DNA of 64,000 nt from contig VXBM01000267.1 in the NCBI GenBank assembly GCA_013400155.1, positions 524,746 through 588,745 on the forward strand. The letters are read 5' to 3'. Made by a program: the position numbers and the translations under genes. Under the pieces are notes generated by a model. The model was given only the letters and a program-made list of their open reading frames with translations. It did not search any database and was not told the origin of the DNA. Source of the stretch: Helopsaltes ochotensis (Eukaryota > Chordata > Aves > Passeriformes > Locustellidae). This document shows, one piece after another, positions 28,501 to 43,500 of this stretch. Within the stretch, counting starts at the first letter, position 1. Every line of letters starts with the position of its first letter.

Positions 28501-31500
28501 AAAATTTCTAACTTACACTATTAGGCTAGCTTAGAATGTAGCTACTTAATGCTGAAAGGCTCATCTGAAAGCAGTGCCAAGGGTATGACCAACACTAGAA
28601 ATATAGATTAAATGAACACATTAAAAAGATAAAAGCAATGAAGCCATCTCACAAGGCCACTGAAATGATCATCAGAATGCATATATACATCACACTACTG
28701 TTTTACATTTCTGGACTGAAAACTTCAATAGCTGATATTGCATGCAAATTATAGAAGATGACCCCAAAAATACCAGAAATAAGAAGCTTCTGAGAAGTTC
28801 AGAGATACACAATAGAAACAGGTATGTTCTTTTTCAACTCTTCCTTTTAATTCCTGTACCAAGTGCTGGACCGATAATAAGATGGTTTTCGGCAACAGGG
28901 ACCAGCTTAGCTATTCTCAATTGTCAATTCTCTTTTGACATAAATCAGATGAGAATTGCTTGGAACCTCTGAAGATTTGACATTCCAGTCCAGTATCATT
29001 CACTTGGCAAACTATCCTAAGAGACTGAAACTCTACTTCAATAGTTTTGCGACAAGAAATGTTCCAACAGTTCAAACAGGATTTACCATTTATCTGTAAA
29101 TAGATCTGAAAAAGCATTAACTAACTTTGGCCAAGATATCATGGCAATGGAAATAAAGAAGAATAGGATAAAACTTGATCACATTAGAAAAGCATGTGGT
29201 GTTGTACTTAGAACGCTGGCTGGTATTATTTTCACATTCTGATTTTATCTGAATTCTTTAACACAGTCAGAGAAATTCCCCCAAAAAAACAGTAATTAAA
29301 ATTTCAGAGTAAATCTTTTGAGGGGACACACAGGAACATAAAAAATAAAAATTGAGTCACTCAATCAATCTATAACCTTATCTTCTGGTTTGGCGCGGTA
29401 GAGTGTTTTGTTTGTTTGTTTTTGCTGTTTTGAATAGCTTGGGATGATTTTTTACTTTGGGATTTTTGTTTTGTTTTGTTTTTTGAAGTTTGTTTGTTTG
29501 TTTGTTTTGGGAGGTTTTTTGTTTTTTAATTATTATATTTTCTGGCAACCAATATTGAAAGATTTCTTTACTGTCATATTTCGTCCAAATATATGCCAGC
29601 ATATCTCAAAGTATGCAACAGGGGGTGCTCATGAAGCAACTATCTGACTCATCTTTAGTGGCCCTGAAGGGTCTGTTATTAAGAAATGAAAGCATAACCG
29701 TTAAACACATTTACTGGATGCAATGAAAACCTACCGGTAAGATTTTGTTTGGTTCAGTTTTCAGTGTCAGGAATCACAGCGATAAGAATTCAATCTTTAA
29801 CACATGCTAGAGAAGTTTTAAAAAGTGAGCAAAGCTCAGAGATGCCAGACTTTTGAAATATTGTTTATCTTAGCTGAGAGAGAGAATCACTGGCCAAGAC
29901 AGTGCTTGATTTTATTCCTTTAATGTAGTTTTAAAATATAAATTCCAGTATATTTTTATGCTTATATGGTTTCCTGTTTTGTCTAGAATTATGAAACCAT
30001 GAAGCTGTTCCAAATAATTCAGTGAAAAAGAGGTCAAACTTACTTTGAAAAGTTTCCTAGAAAAACTTTTTATAATAGAATTCTATAAATTTAAATCAAG
30101 TGTTTGCACTGAGAGGACAGGGAAAAAAAAGTATTTCAATCTTAAAGACAGTACAGAGAACATACAATGTTCTGGTGGTCTTATGTATCAAAACAAACAC
30201 TGACATTCTCCCAACTATTTTCCATACCTGTTTCCCCTTCCCTTTAACTTTAGGCCTGTACCATCACTAAATCCAAAATTACAATTAAGCAACAAATGAG
30301 GTTCCAGCCCTTGTAGTTGTAAATACTTGAAAAATTACGTTATTTAGGAGTCTGAATGTCAAAAATAGAACCCTCAGATACCTAATTTATAACAGCTTAG
30401 CAAGTATCAGTCTTTCCCATGCCTTTTAAAAGGAAGAAAACATATGCAGTCATATTACTTAAAGTAACAGACAAAAGCAGATCTATGTTGAAATAGGCAA
30501 TTCAAGGAGAAGGTGCATCTGCAGCTCTTGTAGATGCATTTCCTACATTCCCTTTGCTTCAAAATCATTTTCTGTACAGAGTACAAGCTAAAACATATGT
30601 CTAAGAGTTTAAGAACAAGCCATGTTCATATAAATTATGCAACAGTTGAATTTTTCAATAAGCTGCCTGAAAAAAAGTATCAACACGAACATTCTTAGTC
30701 CAGGAGAGATAATGCAGGTACAAAGTTCAGCATCAATTTCAGAAATGGCTCTGTGAATTTTACCAAAAACTTTTGAGGAGAGAAAGGCCTTTAAGCCATC
30801 TATAGGTACTCAAAAAATAACGAATATACCTACTCATACACAGCAGCCATATTTTCCTCTAAATAAGCATTTGCCTTAATAAAATACCTAAGTTAATACT
30901 TGTATTTCAGTACGAACGAGTTAATTCTAAGGCTACCTCATTTCAAGATAAATGCTCTAAATCCACTGCTCTGACATTTAATATTTTAAATGAAAATGCT
31001 TTACAGAAGTTTTCTGAGACCAGCCAACATTTAAAAATGAAAATACTTTGAGATTCAGTATATAATAAAGGTAAGAACTTTCACTGATAGTAAAAAGAAG
31101 TTTAACTCAAAAACATTATTTCTATATGCTTTCAATTTAGTTTTAAAATTATACTAATAGGAATATCATCTTGCAATTCTTGATTACATGTTACAATCAA
31201 CTACCATTTTTTATTTTAATCATATTGACTCTAAGGTCACATAAAGACTATTTTTTGCTGCATAATTCTCTATCATTTTGTTGTTGGACAAACAATGAGG
31301 TGAGAAATGAAGATATTTCAGAGAGTTTAGCTTCTTCCTGAAAGACTAAGTCACACTTTTTAACTGTCTTAATTTAAAAAAAAAATGGAGCAGAAGCTCA
31401 GATGACCAAATTATCAAAGCAAAAAGTGGAAGTGTTTCCTTTGTTCTATTTGTTTCAATGCAAAAATATTCTTCCAGCATACTCTTAATGAAGAGAATAA

Positions 31501-34500
31501 AAAGGGAGTGAGAAAGCAATTCTAAAGTAATTTACAAGTGCTTGATGTGCATGTATATGTGCACAGGGGTGTGTGTGTACTCACACCTGACAGCAGCAGT
31601 TTCCTCACTGGGCGTGTTTCATCTACATATTTGTGTGTCTATTTACTCTGTGAAAGAGTTCTAAATTCACATGACTCAAAAGCTCCTTGACCCTCATCTT
31701 TCACTACATTTCCCTACTGAGAATTCAGGAGAAGAATGACAGCTGGCTTTGCACTCAAATTCCACGTTTTGGCGAAGGCAGCAAGAGGTACCTGTAACAA
31801 ACGCTGTCAGTGCAGGGACCGTGCACTCTCACAATGACAAAGACGTGCTGGAAGTGAGATCGAATATTCTTTGGGCTGAATGGTTGTGCTCCAGGCTCCT
31901 GGAAAACTATTGTCACAATATCATTTCCAATATGTCGTTTTCTCAGAAGCTTTAATGAGGGGGGGAAAATAAAAAGGTTTAAACAGACTTCTCACAAATC
32001 TCCAATTATTTATTTCTCATTATTATAAATTACTATTGCTCATTTTCTTTCCCCAAGCAATACTTCAAGCTGAAAACCGAAACAATTGAGGGTTATATAA
32101 CAAGTACCAGAATTAGTTGTTCACCTAATAAATTTCAGGCGTGGTCATTTTCATAACAATTTCATTTCTATATGTAACACAGAGGGTGAACTTAAAAGGG
32201 AAAATTTTAAGCTAAACAAATGGAAAAAACAAATCCTGTGAGTGTCAAGAGTAATCAATGATACATGGAAGCAGGAAAGCATTCCCTTCACACATTTTTA
32301 TAAGCCAGTGACAAGTTCTATTTGAAGTTGAAAATAAGTTGTCATTGTCCTTAAGAGACGCTATAAATAATTCCCTGGTATGCTTCTTTCAGTAAATACA
32401 AGACAGTAGTAAAAGACAAGGTGAGCTACAAAGTTGTAGAACATTTAGTGTACAAAAGCAAACTAAAAAGAATTACATTATCTTTTATTGTAAAACAAAA
32501 AATCTCTATTTTATTTGCAGAAGTAAAAAGCACCGTTTCTAGAAAAAAATCATATACATTTACACAAAATATCACACAAAACAATATGGCTTCGTTTTTA
32601 ACAAGACCAGGTACTTCAGTGCAACAAAGCACTTCAGCCTAAACAGTAGAGTACAGTTTTTTTAAAAAAAGGGAAAATAAAGGATGTTAACAAAAGGATT
32701 TTGATTTATGTACTCTTGTGTAGTGTGCTGGACCACCCACTCATTATGTCTGTGCATATTACAATTTTCTAATTCGTTAATCTTAAAGGGCAGTTGACTT
32801 AGCTGTAGAATGTTTAAAATTATTTAAAATCATCAGGTACACTGTGGTCCTTCTGACACGTGCTACTGACATTATTGCATACTACTTACAACAAAATAAT
32901 GCACAATTAAATAGAAAACTGTCCAATGGAGAAAAATCTACGATGTATCTACAGTAATCTGCTTTGCTTACCTCCCTGACACAGAGACAGCCACCTTTAC
33001 TTTTGATTTCCTAAGTGGTTTCTCGCTAGTAATAAATAAAAGTTGTCATAAACACTCAATAGTTCATCTGCTTCTGAGCCCATCTTACCTGCTGCTTGTT
33101 GTTTGGAGTATATGGCAACATGGTAGAAACGTGGAACATGATTTCATAGTCCTTGTACGTTGTGTACAGAGAGTGAGTACCTGTTGAATCAGCTGCAGTT
33201 AAAGAAGACAAAATAAAAGTACTATTAAAAAAAGTTTAAAAAAACCCCACTTTCGTTATTATAAAAAAAAAACCAGCAAAACAAGATTTTTTGTTAATCC
33301 TCAATCCTAGCTGAAATATCAGCAAGTAAGAACCTATACAGAGTTTATTCACCTGCCAAAGCAAGTGTCACATAAAGACAGTCTGTGCACTTTTGCCAGA
33401 CAAAAACTTGTTAGGAATAGGAAATTTATACCAGAAGACCCTGAAGAAAGCCTACCTAAGTGTGAAAAGTGACAACAAAATCTGAGATAATTTCTCGGAA
33501 TGAAACTGAACTGTAAGGAATGTGAAAAAGACCTCAGAAAGGACTACAGACAGACACTGAAAATGAATACCATGATCTCACGCATAATTAAACAGCAAAG
33601 GAACTGTTTGAGATTCAGTATATAATAAAGGAAAGAACTTTCACTGATAGTAAAAATAAGTGACCAATTGTGTAACCCACAGTAAGAACAGGATGAGGTG
33701 TCTTAAGCATAAACATCAGGTCTTACTAACTGTAATGAATTAACTGTAATGGAATCAGGTAGCACCTTCACTAGAACAGCTGCTTTCAACAGTCAAACCC
33801 ACAAATAAGATGCCACCATGCTAGTAACTGATGATGGAAAAAGCCCAAAAAAATGACATTATGATGCTGGTATATTAATCTAAAGTAATCTCACCTGTTT
33901 TTAGTTCTGGCCACCCTATTTTAAAAGTTACAGAAGAAAGGAAGGATCCAGAAACAGGCCACAGAAATAATTAAATGTGGACAGAAAGACGTCCATGTAG
34001 ACAGAAAATGATAAAAACACCCAAGGATTATGAAGTTAAAGAAAAAAAGAAGAGGGGGATATAGTACTCAGTTTACAAAGTACTGGTTGAAAACAATGCT
34101 CGATTACAGACAAATTGTAAACCTGTTTTCACTTTCTTTCCCTCTAAAAAGTGACCTTGAAAAATGTTCCATTAATTTAAGCAGTAATACCTTTAAAGAT
34201 AAAATAGTGAGTATATTCTATTAAATACAATTTATGTCCAATTGTGTGACCAATTTTTGTGAAAAAAGCCTGCTTTCAAACACAAATTGAAAAATAACTA
34301 GGTTTATAGATGGAAAAAAAGCATTCTGGCTATTTGAAGTTATATAAACATGCTACTAAATTATATAATCCCAGCTACATATAACAATGTATTTTTAAAA
34401 GCTGTTAAAACCTGTATCTTGGCATTTTCATTAGCAGAGAGATCATGTTACTAAGATGACAGATTTCATATTTGTAATGCAATTACAGTAACATAAATAT

Positions 34501-37500
34501 ACAGTTTATTTACCCAGATTTTGAGTATAAACTTTGAGAAGTTTGTTCCCTGTCAGATTCAGAATAATAAAATAGAGCTTTACAATGAATGAAACAAAAT
34601 GATCTGTAAAATGAAATGGGAAGTTTCCTGTATTACAGCCACATAGAGATTGTGGGCTTCCAACTAGAGTGCTACAATCTAAATATTAATTTTAATAATT
34701 TAATATTAATGTAAAACATGCTAATTATTTTCTTTTTAATGCTAATCAGAAGAGCAGGACAGCTGAAAGGGGATCACAGCAGCCTCTGGCCTCTGCCTGA
34801 TCACTGCAGTGCACACCCAAGGAGGCAGATACACCCAAAGTCACATAAACATCAACGTAACTTCATAACAACTGCATCTGTTGAAATGTAAATACACTGA
34901 TTTGTACATCATCTTTTCAAAACAGAACATACAGAAATAATATAAATAATTGGAAAAGGGGAGGAGGAGCAGCAAAAAGATAGGGAAGTGAGACAGAGAA
35001 AGGCAGGCCCAAAAAGAGGGGAAAGGGCTTAGAAGGTATTGGGGGAATACAATAAAGCAATTCTGACAAAAATATTCTAGAACACATACATATTTAAGCC
35101 AAACTTTCAACTTTTCTGGCAAGATTTTATTTTAGGCAGAAAAATGTTTTCTGAGACAGTACTGATCCTGCAAACTAAATAATCAGGCTACAATCCAAAT
35201 GCCACATTTTATAATTCAAATTATTTCCAAGCACTTCACAGTTTAAATCTCTCCTATTCAAATGCAACTACCAACAGAAGTCCATATGCACTACAGACTG
35301 TGCATCTCTCTCGTCATTCAGCTTTTTTGAAGTCCAGAATACTTTTCCTGAAGTACACCTCCATAATTGCAGGTGTTTGCATTAAATCATATCACAGCTA
35401 TTGCAATAAAATCCAAGACTGTGCACTGGAATAACATCCATCATTTCAAGGTCAAAACTGCAAGCCAGCACTGCAATCTACTTCAGTTTCCTTCTATTTA
35501 ACAAAGGCCTGAGGGATCTTTAAATTCATTAGCACCTTTTTACATTGAAGACATCCCCTCTGACCACCAGTTTATGGCATAGCTATTCATGATGCTTTCC
35601 CAGCCTTGCCCCATGACTGGGTCTGGCTACTTAGCTGAGTAGCTGATCCTTTTTTCCTTCCATCATTAATCATCCCTAAAAATTCACCGTAGTCTTCTGT
35701 CCTTCCAATGATTCTCAGCTATATTCAGAAGGATTAACAGATTCACATTTGGGTTTTTTCTAACATCAATAGTGCTCAAAACTGTGGCTGATACCACCAG
35801 CCTACTGCTGACTGAATCCACAGGACTTTGTCAGGTTGTTTCTACAGCAGTTTAACCTCTGTGCCAGAAAACTCTATAAAAACCCTTACGAGTAGAAAAT
35901 CTGACTCCGTTTCAAAGAAAAACATTCCAAGAAATTGTAAGAGTACAAGAAGTAAGTTACACTGATGAGGCAGGACAACCATGACTACAAACTGCAGTGG
36001 GGCTCACAATAAAAAACGTAAGAACAAGTATTTTCAGAGCTTCATGTTGCTCCCCTCTACCTTTGCTTTGTCAGCAGCTGTCAACACTGCTCTTCTGTCA
36101 CACGCAAGGATTACACCAAGCACTCATGATCAACTTCTGTAATACCCAAGTTGTTTTCAGACAGAAATGAGGACAGAATCTTTTATTTTGCACCATACAA
36201 AAGTGTATGTGTAACACAATAAAGAGAAATGGAGATAGACTTCTCTCCATCCCTACTTCTGCTTCTTAAGCAACTTAACATCTTAAGATTTGCTGGTCTC
36301 CCAACAAAAGTCTCAGACTCAAGAGTAAGTCTTTATCATTATTTCCACAAGGTTGGAAAGATGTTACTAGTGCAAGTTAAGAAGGTAATTATCTGTATTG
36401 TTTCATTACAAACACTGGGGTTTCTTGACAAGCCCTACATGAAATGGCAATTCGAAGTCCATCCATTCCCTAGATTTTATTATCTACTTAATAGATTACG
36501 GTTCTATATTCTTACATCTTAATCAGAAAATAACGCAGTATATAAACATCTAGTACAGAAACCTACAATTATTATCTTAGTTTATAATCGTATAAAATTG
36601 ATAAACCATAGAATTCCCAACTCATATTAATCGACTTCTGTTACTTCCCGCATTAACCACCAATCTGTTGGACACACAATCCTTGTTACCAGGCCCAGCA
36701 CTACCAAGTGGATCCCACTTAGCAATTTAAAATATTGAGAAGCAAGACTAAGTGAGGGGGAGGGAAATAATGCATGCATTACCACTGGAAAATACAGTAA
36801 AATGACTGAAGTTATAATTTGAAACATCACTGTGATGTTTATTGCTTTAAAGTGATGCCCATAAGCTTCCTAGTCACTGTGGGAAAGGTGACATTTTCAA
36901 GCTCTATTTCCTATCCAAAGTCTGCAGGCTGCCAGGAGATAGACTGTTTCCCCTCTGGTAATTCCAGAAATAAACAAACAAAACTTGAAGAGTAGCATCT
37001 CTTTTTCACAGTGGTACTGGCAGACATCCAAAACTAAAGCCCTTGAAGGATCCAATACACTTAAATAGGCTTCCACTTAATAGTATGCATGAGATTCCTC
37101 CTTTTAAGAAATTAGCTCTGTTATGGACACTTACTAATTAGGACTCTAAAAATTTCTAAGAATAACTGTTCTGAAACTGCCTTTTGCTAGAGCAACTCTA
37201 CCTTTCTAAATTTGCATAAATTAAAAATATTTTGAATATTTCCAGAGTACATACACAAATCAGCTCATCTCCACACAGAGAAAAATCTTTTCATGTCTTA
37301 CACCATGCAACCACTTTCCACAGCTTGCAAAGTATTGTCAAAGGTACAGAAACTAGCAAAGTATCCTACATGGATCTAACCTTTCTGACATGTCAATGAA
37401 CAGACATTTGTTTTTAAGCACATCTTTGCAATCAGCTGTGCTGCCACTGAACAGAATTCTTGTGCAGGAAAATTTCCTGAGTAGTGAGACTGCAAGAACT

Positions 37501-40500
37501 ATTTCAAGACAGGACTCTGGCAACAGAAGAGCACAGAGCTGGAAGATGGAGAAGCTCACTTCCTAGCTCTTTGAACAAAACCTATAAACCTAAGTCACAG
37601 TAAAAGACCAACATCCCCCTCTCCTTTGCAGGTCTCTGTGTTAGGGCCAAGGCAAAAGGACCCACTGATTACTTAGGGTAGCTATCAAAAATGTATTTCC
37701 TGGCTGTATTCTGCTCTTCACATTTTCCCGACACCCGAGATGCAGCTCTTGTGACCATCTCTGGTCTTCAGCATTTCCCCCACCACAAAGCAGCTTTTTC
37801 CCCCATTTCCTGTATAGAATATGCTTTAAGTGTTTCCAAATGCAGCTATCCAAAGAGCTGAGTTGTGCACCCAAACACCTTCTCCTTCAGCATTTCCATC
37901 TGTGCTTTGCACACTGGCAGAAAGGAGAACATAGCACCATCAAGATAAATCAGAAACATTTGCTGCCATTATTCACATTTGTTGCTGTCTAAACCTGCTC
38001 ATTAAGAACTCAAGCATGCTCACACGTAGTCACGTGTTTTCTCAGGAATCCGGCAGGCAATCGAACCCGAAAGGTTTCAGACAACCAGGAGTTCCTAAGC
38101 AGTTCTGGCTAATGAGGTTCCACATATGTGAGGCTGTAAACCTTGACTGAAAGAAAATGTAGGAAATCCTTCATGAAAGCAGCAGTTTCCACTTCGAGGA
38201 TTTCCTGTCCTCTAGGACCATACTGAAGTGTTCATATAAAGACATTTTGTATTTTTAGATACCCAATGGAGCTGAGTGGGTCTACTGGGCAAATCTGAAG
38301 ATATGCCAGCTCTCAACATGGAGGAGAAACCTTCATTACAAGAAGGTAACTTCTTGAAGTTTGATAACTCTCAAAACCAGGAGAGATTCAGTCAACTTAA
38401 AGGTTCCATTCAACAGGTGCTAGATGGCAGTACATATACTCAAGGTCTGATAAAATTCTTTCCTCAAGTCAGAAACAACTAAAAGGAATTCAAAACATCT
38501 CTGGAAAATTCTCCTGTTCAGAAGAAAATGCAAAACAAGTATTTAGAAGACATTTACAGCTTTCTTGGGTATATCTGAGCAGACGAATCAACTCAATCAT
38601 ACAGCATTTACACATACTAGAAACCGTGTGTGTGGACTGACACCAAAATATGGGTTATTTTCCTTTTTTCAGGTCTTAACTAACCCAGAAGAAAGGGAAG
38701 AGAGGATCTTGATTTAATGACAGAAAGAAAGTCACAATATAAAACCAGAAGCTAAGTAAATGCTTTCTTTGTTTTCCATACACATTTGATTTTTGACCTA
38801 CCTTATCTCTATAACCAATAAAAAGACAGTTCCGAGCTGTGCGAAAGGAAAACTCACCCTGAGAATTATACATATTTCCTACAAGAGCACTGGTGAGGGA
38901 CTTTTCCCAAGGACATGTAGTGACAGGATAAGGGGGAATGCTTTTAAACTGAAGAAGGGCAGGTTTATATCAGATATTGGGAAGAAATTCTTTACTGTGA
39001 GGGTGGTGAGCACAGGAACAGGTTGCCAAGAGCAGCTGTGGATACCTGTCCCTGGAAGTATGTCAGGCCAGGTTGGATGGATCTTTCAGCAACCTGCTCT
39101 AGTGGAAGGTGTCCCTGCGCATGGCTGGGGGGTTGAAATGAGAAGATCTTCCAGGTCCCTTCTAACCCAAACCGTTCTATGTGTCTATGAAATGCCTTCC
39201 AGGGAGGAACTACAACAAAGGGAATATACGTACTGCAAGTAAAAAAAAAAGCAGGCTCAATGTTAAATATGTGCAAAAGAGGTATTAATTTAGGTTTAAA
39301 ACCAAAGGAGGCTTTAGAACCCTCTGGGGATTGATGATTAGACTGGTCAAGAATAGCCTGAGGAGATGGCAACACAATTGTGGTAGGAATTAAGGAGAGA
39401 ATACAGAATGATAGAGCATTAAAGCACAGCAAGGTACTCTATTTGAGCCAGGAGACCCATGACAAGACAACAGTTTCTGCTGCACGAAAGCTGATGAATG
39501 TTTTTCAGCTTTCATGAATCAAACTCCTTATTTCATTTCCTCTGCTACAAGTGAGCAAAAGATCTCCATAGGAACTGGTTAGCTCCAGTACTCAAAGAAA
39601 AGGAATACAAGACAAAACTTCCCAAAGTAATTTAAACAGATCTACAAATTGAATGCAGCATGTGCTAGCTGATAAACAGGTATTTCACATGACTGATTCC
39701 AAATGCAGAGGGTTTCTTTTATAGTTACGGTCCCTCAAGATCATTTTACCACTCCATTTTGTTGCAGTATGTTTTACAGTTAGAGCTGATAACATAGCTG
39801 CCAAATTCAGTTTAATTTCCATAACTCAAAAAAGAAAAAGCACAGAGGGAGGAATACATTTGACAGGATGACTAAGACAAAACTGCCTAGAAGAAAAACT
39901 GCATGCAACAGACATCAGAAAAGCAGTATATCAACTTTTCAAGGTGGAGTGACATAGCTGGGTTTACAAAACATTTTGGAAACAGTCTATAAGCACATCA
40001 TTGAAAAAAAAAGACATACTGACAGTATTGATTAGCTTTAAGACAACACACTGATCACAGCTTTGCAATACCAATAATTGTTCCATAATTACTGGTTTCT
40101 TGTTCTAGCTTTATTGATAATTTCATACCAAATCAATACAAAAATCCAATTATTATCAGAGTTGAGAGACCATATGAGTACAGGTAAATTACACATGTGC
40201 TCTGCTTTCACTTATACTAAGCAACTGCTTTCCTACCACATCAATGTTATTTTTAAGAACTCTCTTTAAAAAAGGTAGTTAGCAACCACATCAAGCATTT
40301 TGTTCACTTAAGGGGGAAAAAAGAAAGAAAAACTCTTACTTTTTGTATCCAGCTGAGCGCGGTACTTGTCAAATCCCTTGAGTCGAACTCGCTCTCCCAA
40401 GAGCTGAAGAAACTCCTCAAAGGCTGGACCTGCTGATTCATTATTATACATTTCCTCTTCTGTGCTTTGCCCAGCTTTGCAGTACATGATACCCACTTTA

Positions 40501-43500
40501 AGTTGGTAACTTAACTGCAAAAGGAAAAAGATCAAAATTTTATGTGTATACCAAGTGATGAAGCAACTTATGCTGAATTCACTTACCACATTTTCATAAA
40601 CCACAATTCACAAAGTAAAAAATACCTAATATTCAGTCTAATTTCAAAAGTTAGTCTAGTTCCAAATACTCTCATTGTTTTCTACTGTAACTGCCTTGAT
40701 GATAGCAGATTTAATCTAAAGATGTCAAAATGCTGTCTGAAGCAAACCAAACATGAATGTTGCTTATTTCCAGGAGGACAACACTGCAGCTTGCAAGCGA
40801 ATGTCTAACACTGCGCCACATAGGAAATGCTGGGTGAGTAACGCCAGGAACTTGACTCTTACACAGGCTGGTACCACGGCTGCCATCCTATGCTAAGCCT
40901 TCCTTCCATGCAGAAGGGTAGGGCACATCATGTACTTGTTTCTTAAACAAGTGACAAAATGAACTCTCTCTCATTTCAAAGAGGAGTCAGAAATTATTCA
41001 CCTCTTAGCACATTCACCTGTTCGCAATGATGAAAGACTCATGACATTCAGTTGGTCCTCCCTGACTTAAATATGATGATAGTAAAAAAAAACCCCAGCT
41101 AAATTGAAAAATTTTGGTCATACCTTGAAGATTCTATTTACTACCATAAATCTTCAAATACACTTGTGCTTTTTGTTTCCATTTTACCTCTAATTTGGCA
41201 ATTGATGTTCCTAATACAGCAGAAGCTGAAGATGTAAATAAAGTCATTTTTTACCCAACCATAATTGTAATTCTTCAAAGCAAACTGTTTCTACCAATTC
41301 CAAGTTGATACACACAAAAAAGGAGTACACAGGCATAATTTAAATCTGTACTACAGATAGACAAGTTATAGAAGGGAAGAAAGCAGCATCCACAGCCATT
41401 TACTGCTGTCTCCAAAACCAATTTCACAGGCAGGAACTCTGAAGGAGCACAAGGGAGAGCCTTGGAGTTTATGCATGTAATTCATCTGGTAGAAATGCAT
41501 CCTTATTGCACAGTAAATAATCTTTCCTCCCACACATGAATTTTTGCAGAGGCTCCTCTAATTCAAATAAACACCAATCCCACACGCCAGAATGAAATTG
41601 TCAGAAAATCTATCACAACTGGCATGAGATTTACAAGTTTGGGCTACAGGTTAGTGGGAAGCGAAAACAGTTATTTGCAAGGGCACTGGAAGCCAAGTTA
41701 TCTGAATATACTGTAATTTGCTCTTAGAAGATTCTATCCCAAGCCATGAGGTAAAGGATTTTGAACTTGTTAGGACAATGTGGACATGTAATGAAACTGA
41801 AATTCACTAATTTTAACCTATTATATCCATGGTGGGATAATTTAAAGGCCCTCAAAATAATCCTACTCTGTCTCTAAAGAAAGTAAATTTTAAAATTTAA
41901 AAACTCTGGAAATTGCTACTTGGCTATCTTCTTCTTTTACTACTAAGGATAAATGATGATGGGGGTAAAGTATAAGCAGAAGGAAAACAAGGAGGGAAAA
42001 AGAAGTAAAAATAAGTAAAGATAACCCAACTTGTTTTCTCCTGCTGAAGAAGTCATTATATATATACGACATCACAGTTGTAGGCTGCTTCTTTATTCCC
42101 CACGACAGAATATCCCTTATTTCATCATCTGACACACTGACTTGCATCTTCTAAACTTGTCCAAATTTCTTATGAAAAACTCAAGTACAGCACAAAATCA
42201 TGAAATGGTTTGGGTTGGAAGCATCTCTGACGTGGGCAGCAGGGACACTTTCTACTAGGCCAGGTTGCTCAAATCCACATCCAACCTGACTTTTAACACT
42301 TCCAGGGATGGGAGATGCCCAGACTGGCAATCTGTTCCGGTGCCTCCTGCTGACAGGTGGTGTGGGAGGAGAGAGGAGGGAAGCGAGGAAGGGTGGTGAG
42401 AGGTGGCACTGCTGCTGTTCCTGCCCCAACACCTGCCATCACTTTCCATACCATCAGTAGCAGGTCCTGTCTTGGACCATTCAGGCAGCTGCTGCTCAGA
42501 TGTGCCTTCTCCTGTCCCACAGAAACAGGATGGATGCAAGTGCTTCATGGAACCACAACACCTTAACTGTACTGCTAACTACAATAGCTTCTAGTAATTT
42601 TACTTGAAGAAGTTAGGACAAAGAAAATTATTCTCATGAAACACCCTTGCACTATTTAAGCTTCAACTTTAGGTGAAGAAAGTATTTTCAAGGGCATAAA
42701 TATAAATGGGATCTGCAGCACCAATGAGCAAGCAAACAACCGTGCTTTATTGCTTTGAAAATGTCAGCCTAAAACTAAACAAGGACTATGCAAAGAGCAG
42801 GATATGCCTTCTAGCTATGTCCTTAGATTTGCTAATTTTTGGAAAAAAGAAAGTTTCCTTAAGGACAACACAAATTGGCATTTCTGAATCAAAAAGAGCA
42901 GATCTGGAGAAAGGCATGCAGTCCCCATTTTTCAGACCTGCTTCTGATAAACCTTCAGTCCTCAGAAGTATGAATTCTGTTGTGGTAAAACTACTAAAGC
43001 AGCATCTTCATTTTAATAATCTGAAAGTATTTGATATTCATTATGTGGGAAAAGTGCACTTTAAGTATTTATCTAGCAACCAGTCAAGACAGCAGAAAGT
43101 ATATCTTGGATTTAACCAGTCAGCAAGTTTATATTATGAACCAGGAATTACATTAAGAACCAAGTGACATTTCACAATATTTCTGTGAATGAGGAATTGC
43201 CTTAAAGATTAGCTTCAACTGAAATAAATCAGTAATTGCCCTAATATTCAAATTTTCAAATCATATTTGGAAGAAAACTTACAGTAACCTACCATGAGCT
43301 CTGCATTCAAGACAAGACCAGTAGATGATGATTAGCAAAGAAGCTAGTGCAGCCCTAGGAAATGATTGGATTGCTGTTTAACACAGAACCATTCAAATGG
43401 GTTCATTTTAATAAATCCAATAAAAGAACAGCTAGGTGACAAGCAATGTGGACCATATGTACGAGCAGCAGATGTTACCACTCTAGCAATCCAAGAGGAA

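Larger units (their letters stand above)
28172..31791 (-). other. SIPA1L1: Intron between coding exons 6 and 7
   Basis: 3620 bp. It contains a T/G simple tract (29404-29528) and the left copy of the 54-bp direct repeat (31047-31100). Confidence 0.7.
33193..40339 (-). other. SIPA1L1: Intron between coding exons 4 and 5
   Basis: 7147 bp. It contains the right copy of the 54-bp repeat (33607-33660), an old CR1-like remnant (about 33880-34200), a purine-rich tract (34951-35047), a 9-bp-arm palindrome at 36822-36840 and a 5'-truncated CR1 (38885-39190). Confidence 0.7.

Noticed and set aside
42706..43167. 153-codon plus-strand ORF in intron 3
   Set aside because: No recognisable family, antisense to the host gene, and no signs of a retrocopy such as a poly(A) tail. 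Treated as chance.
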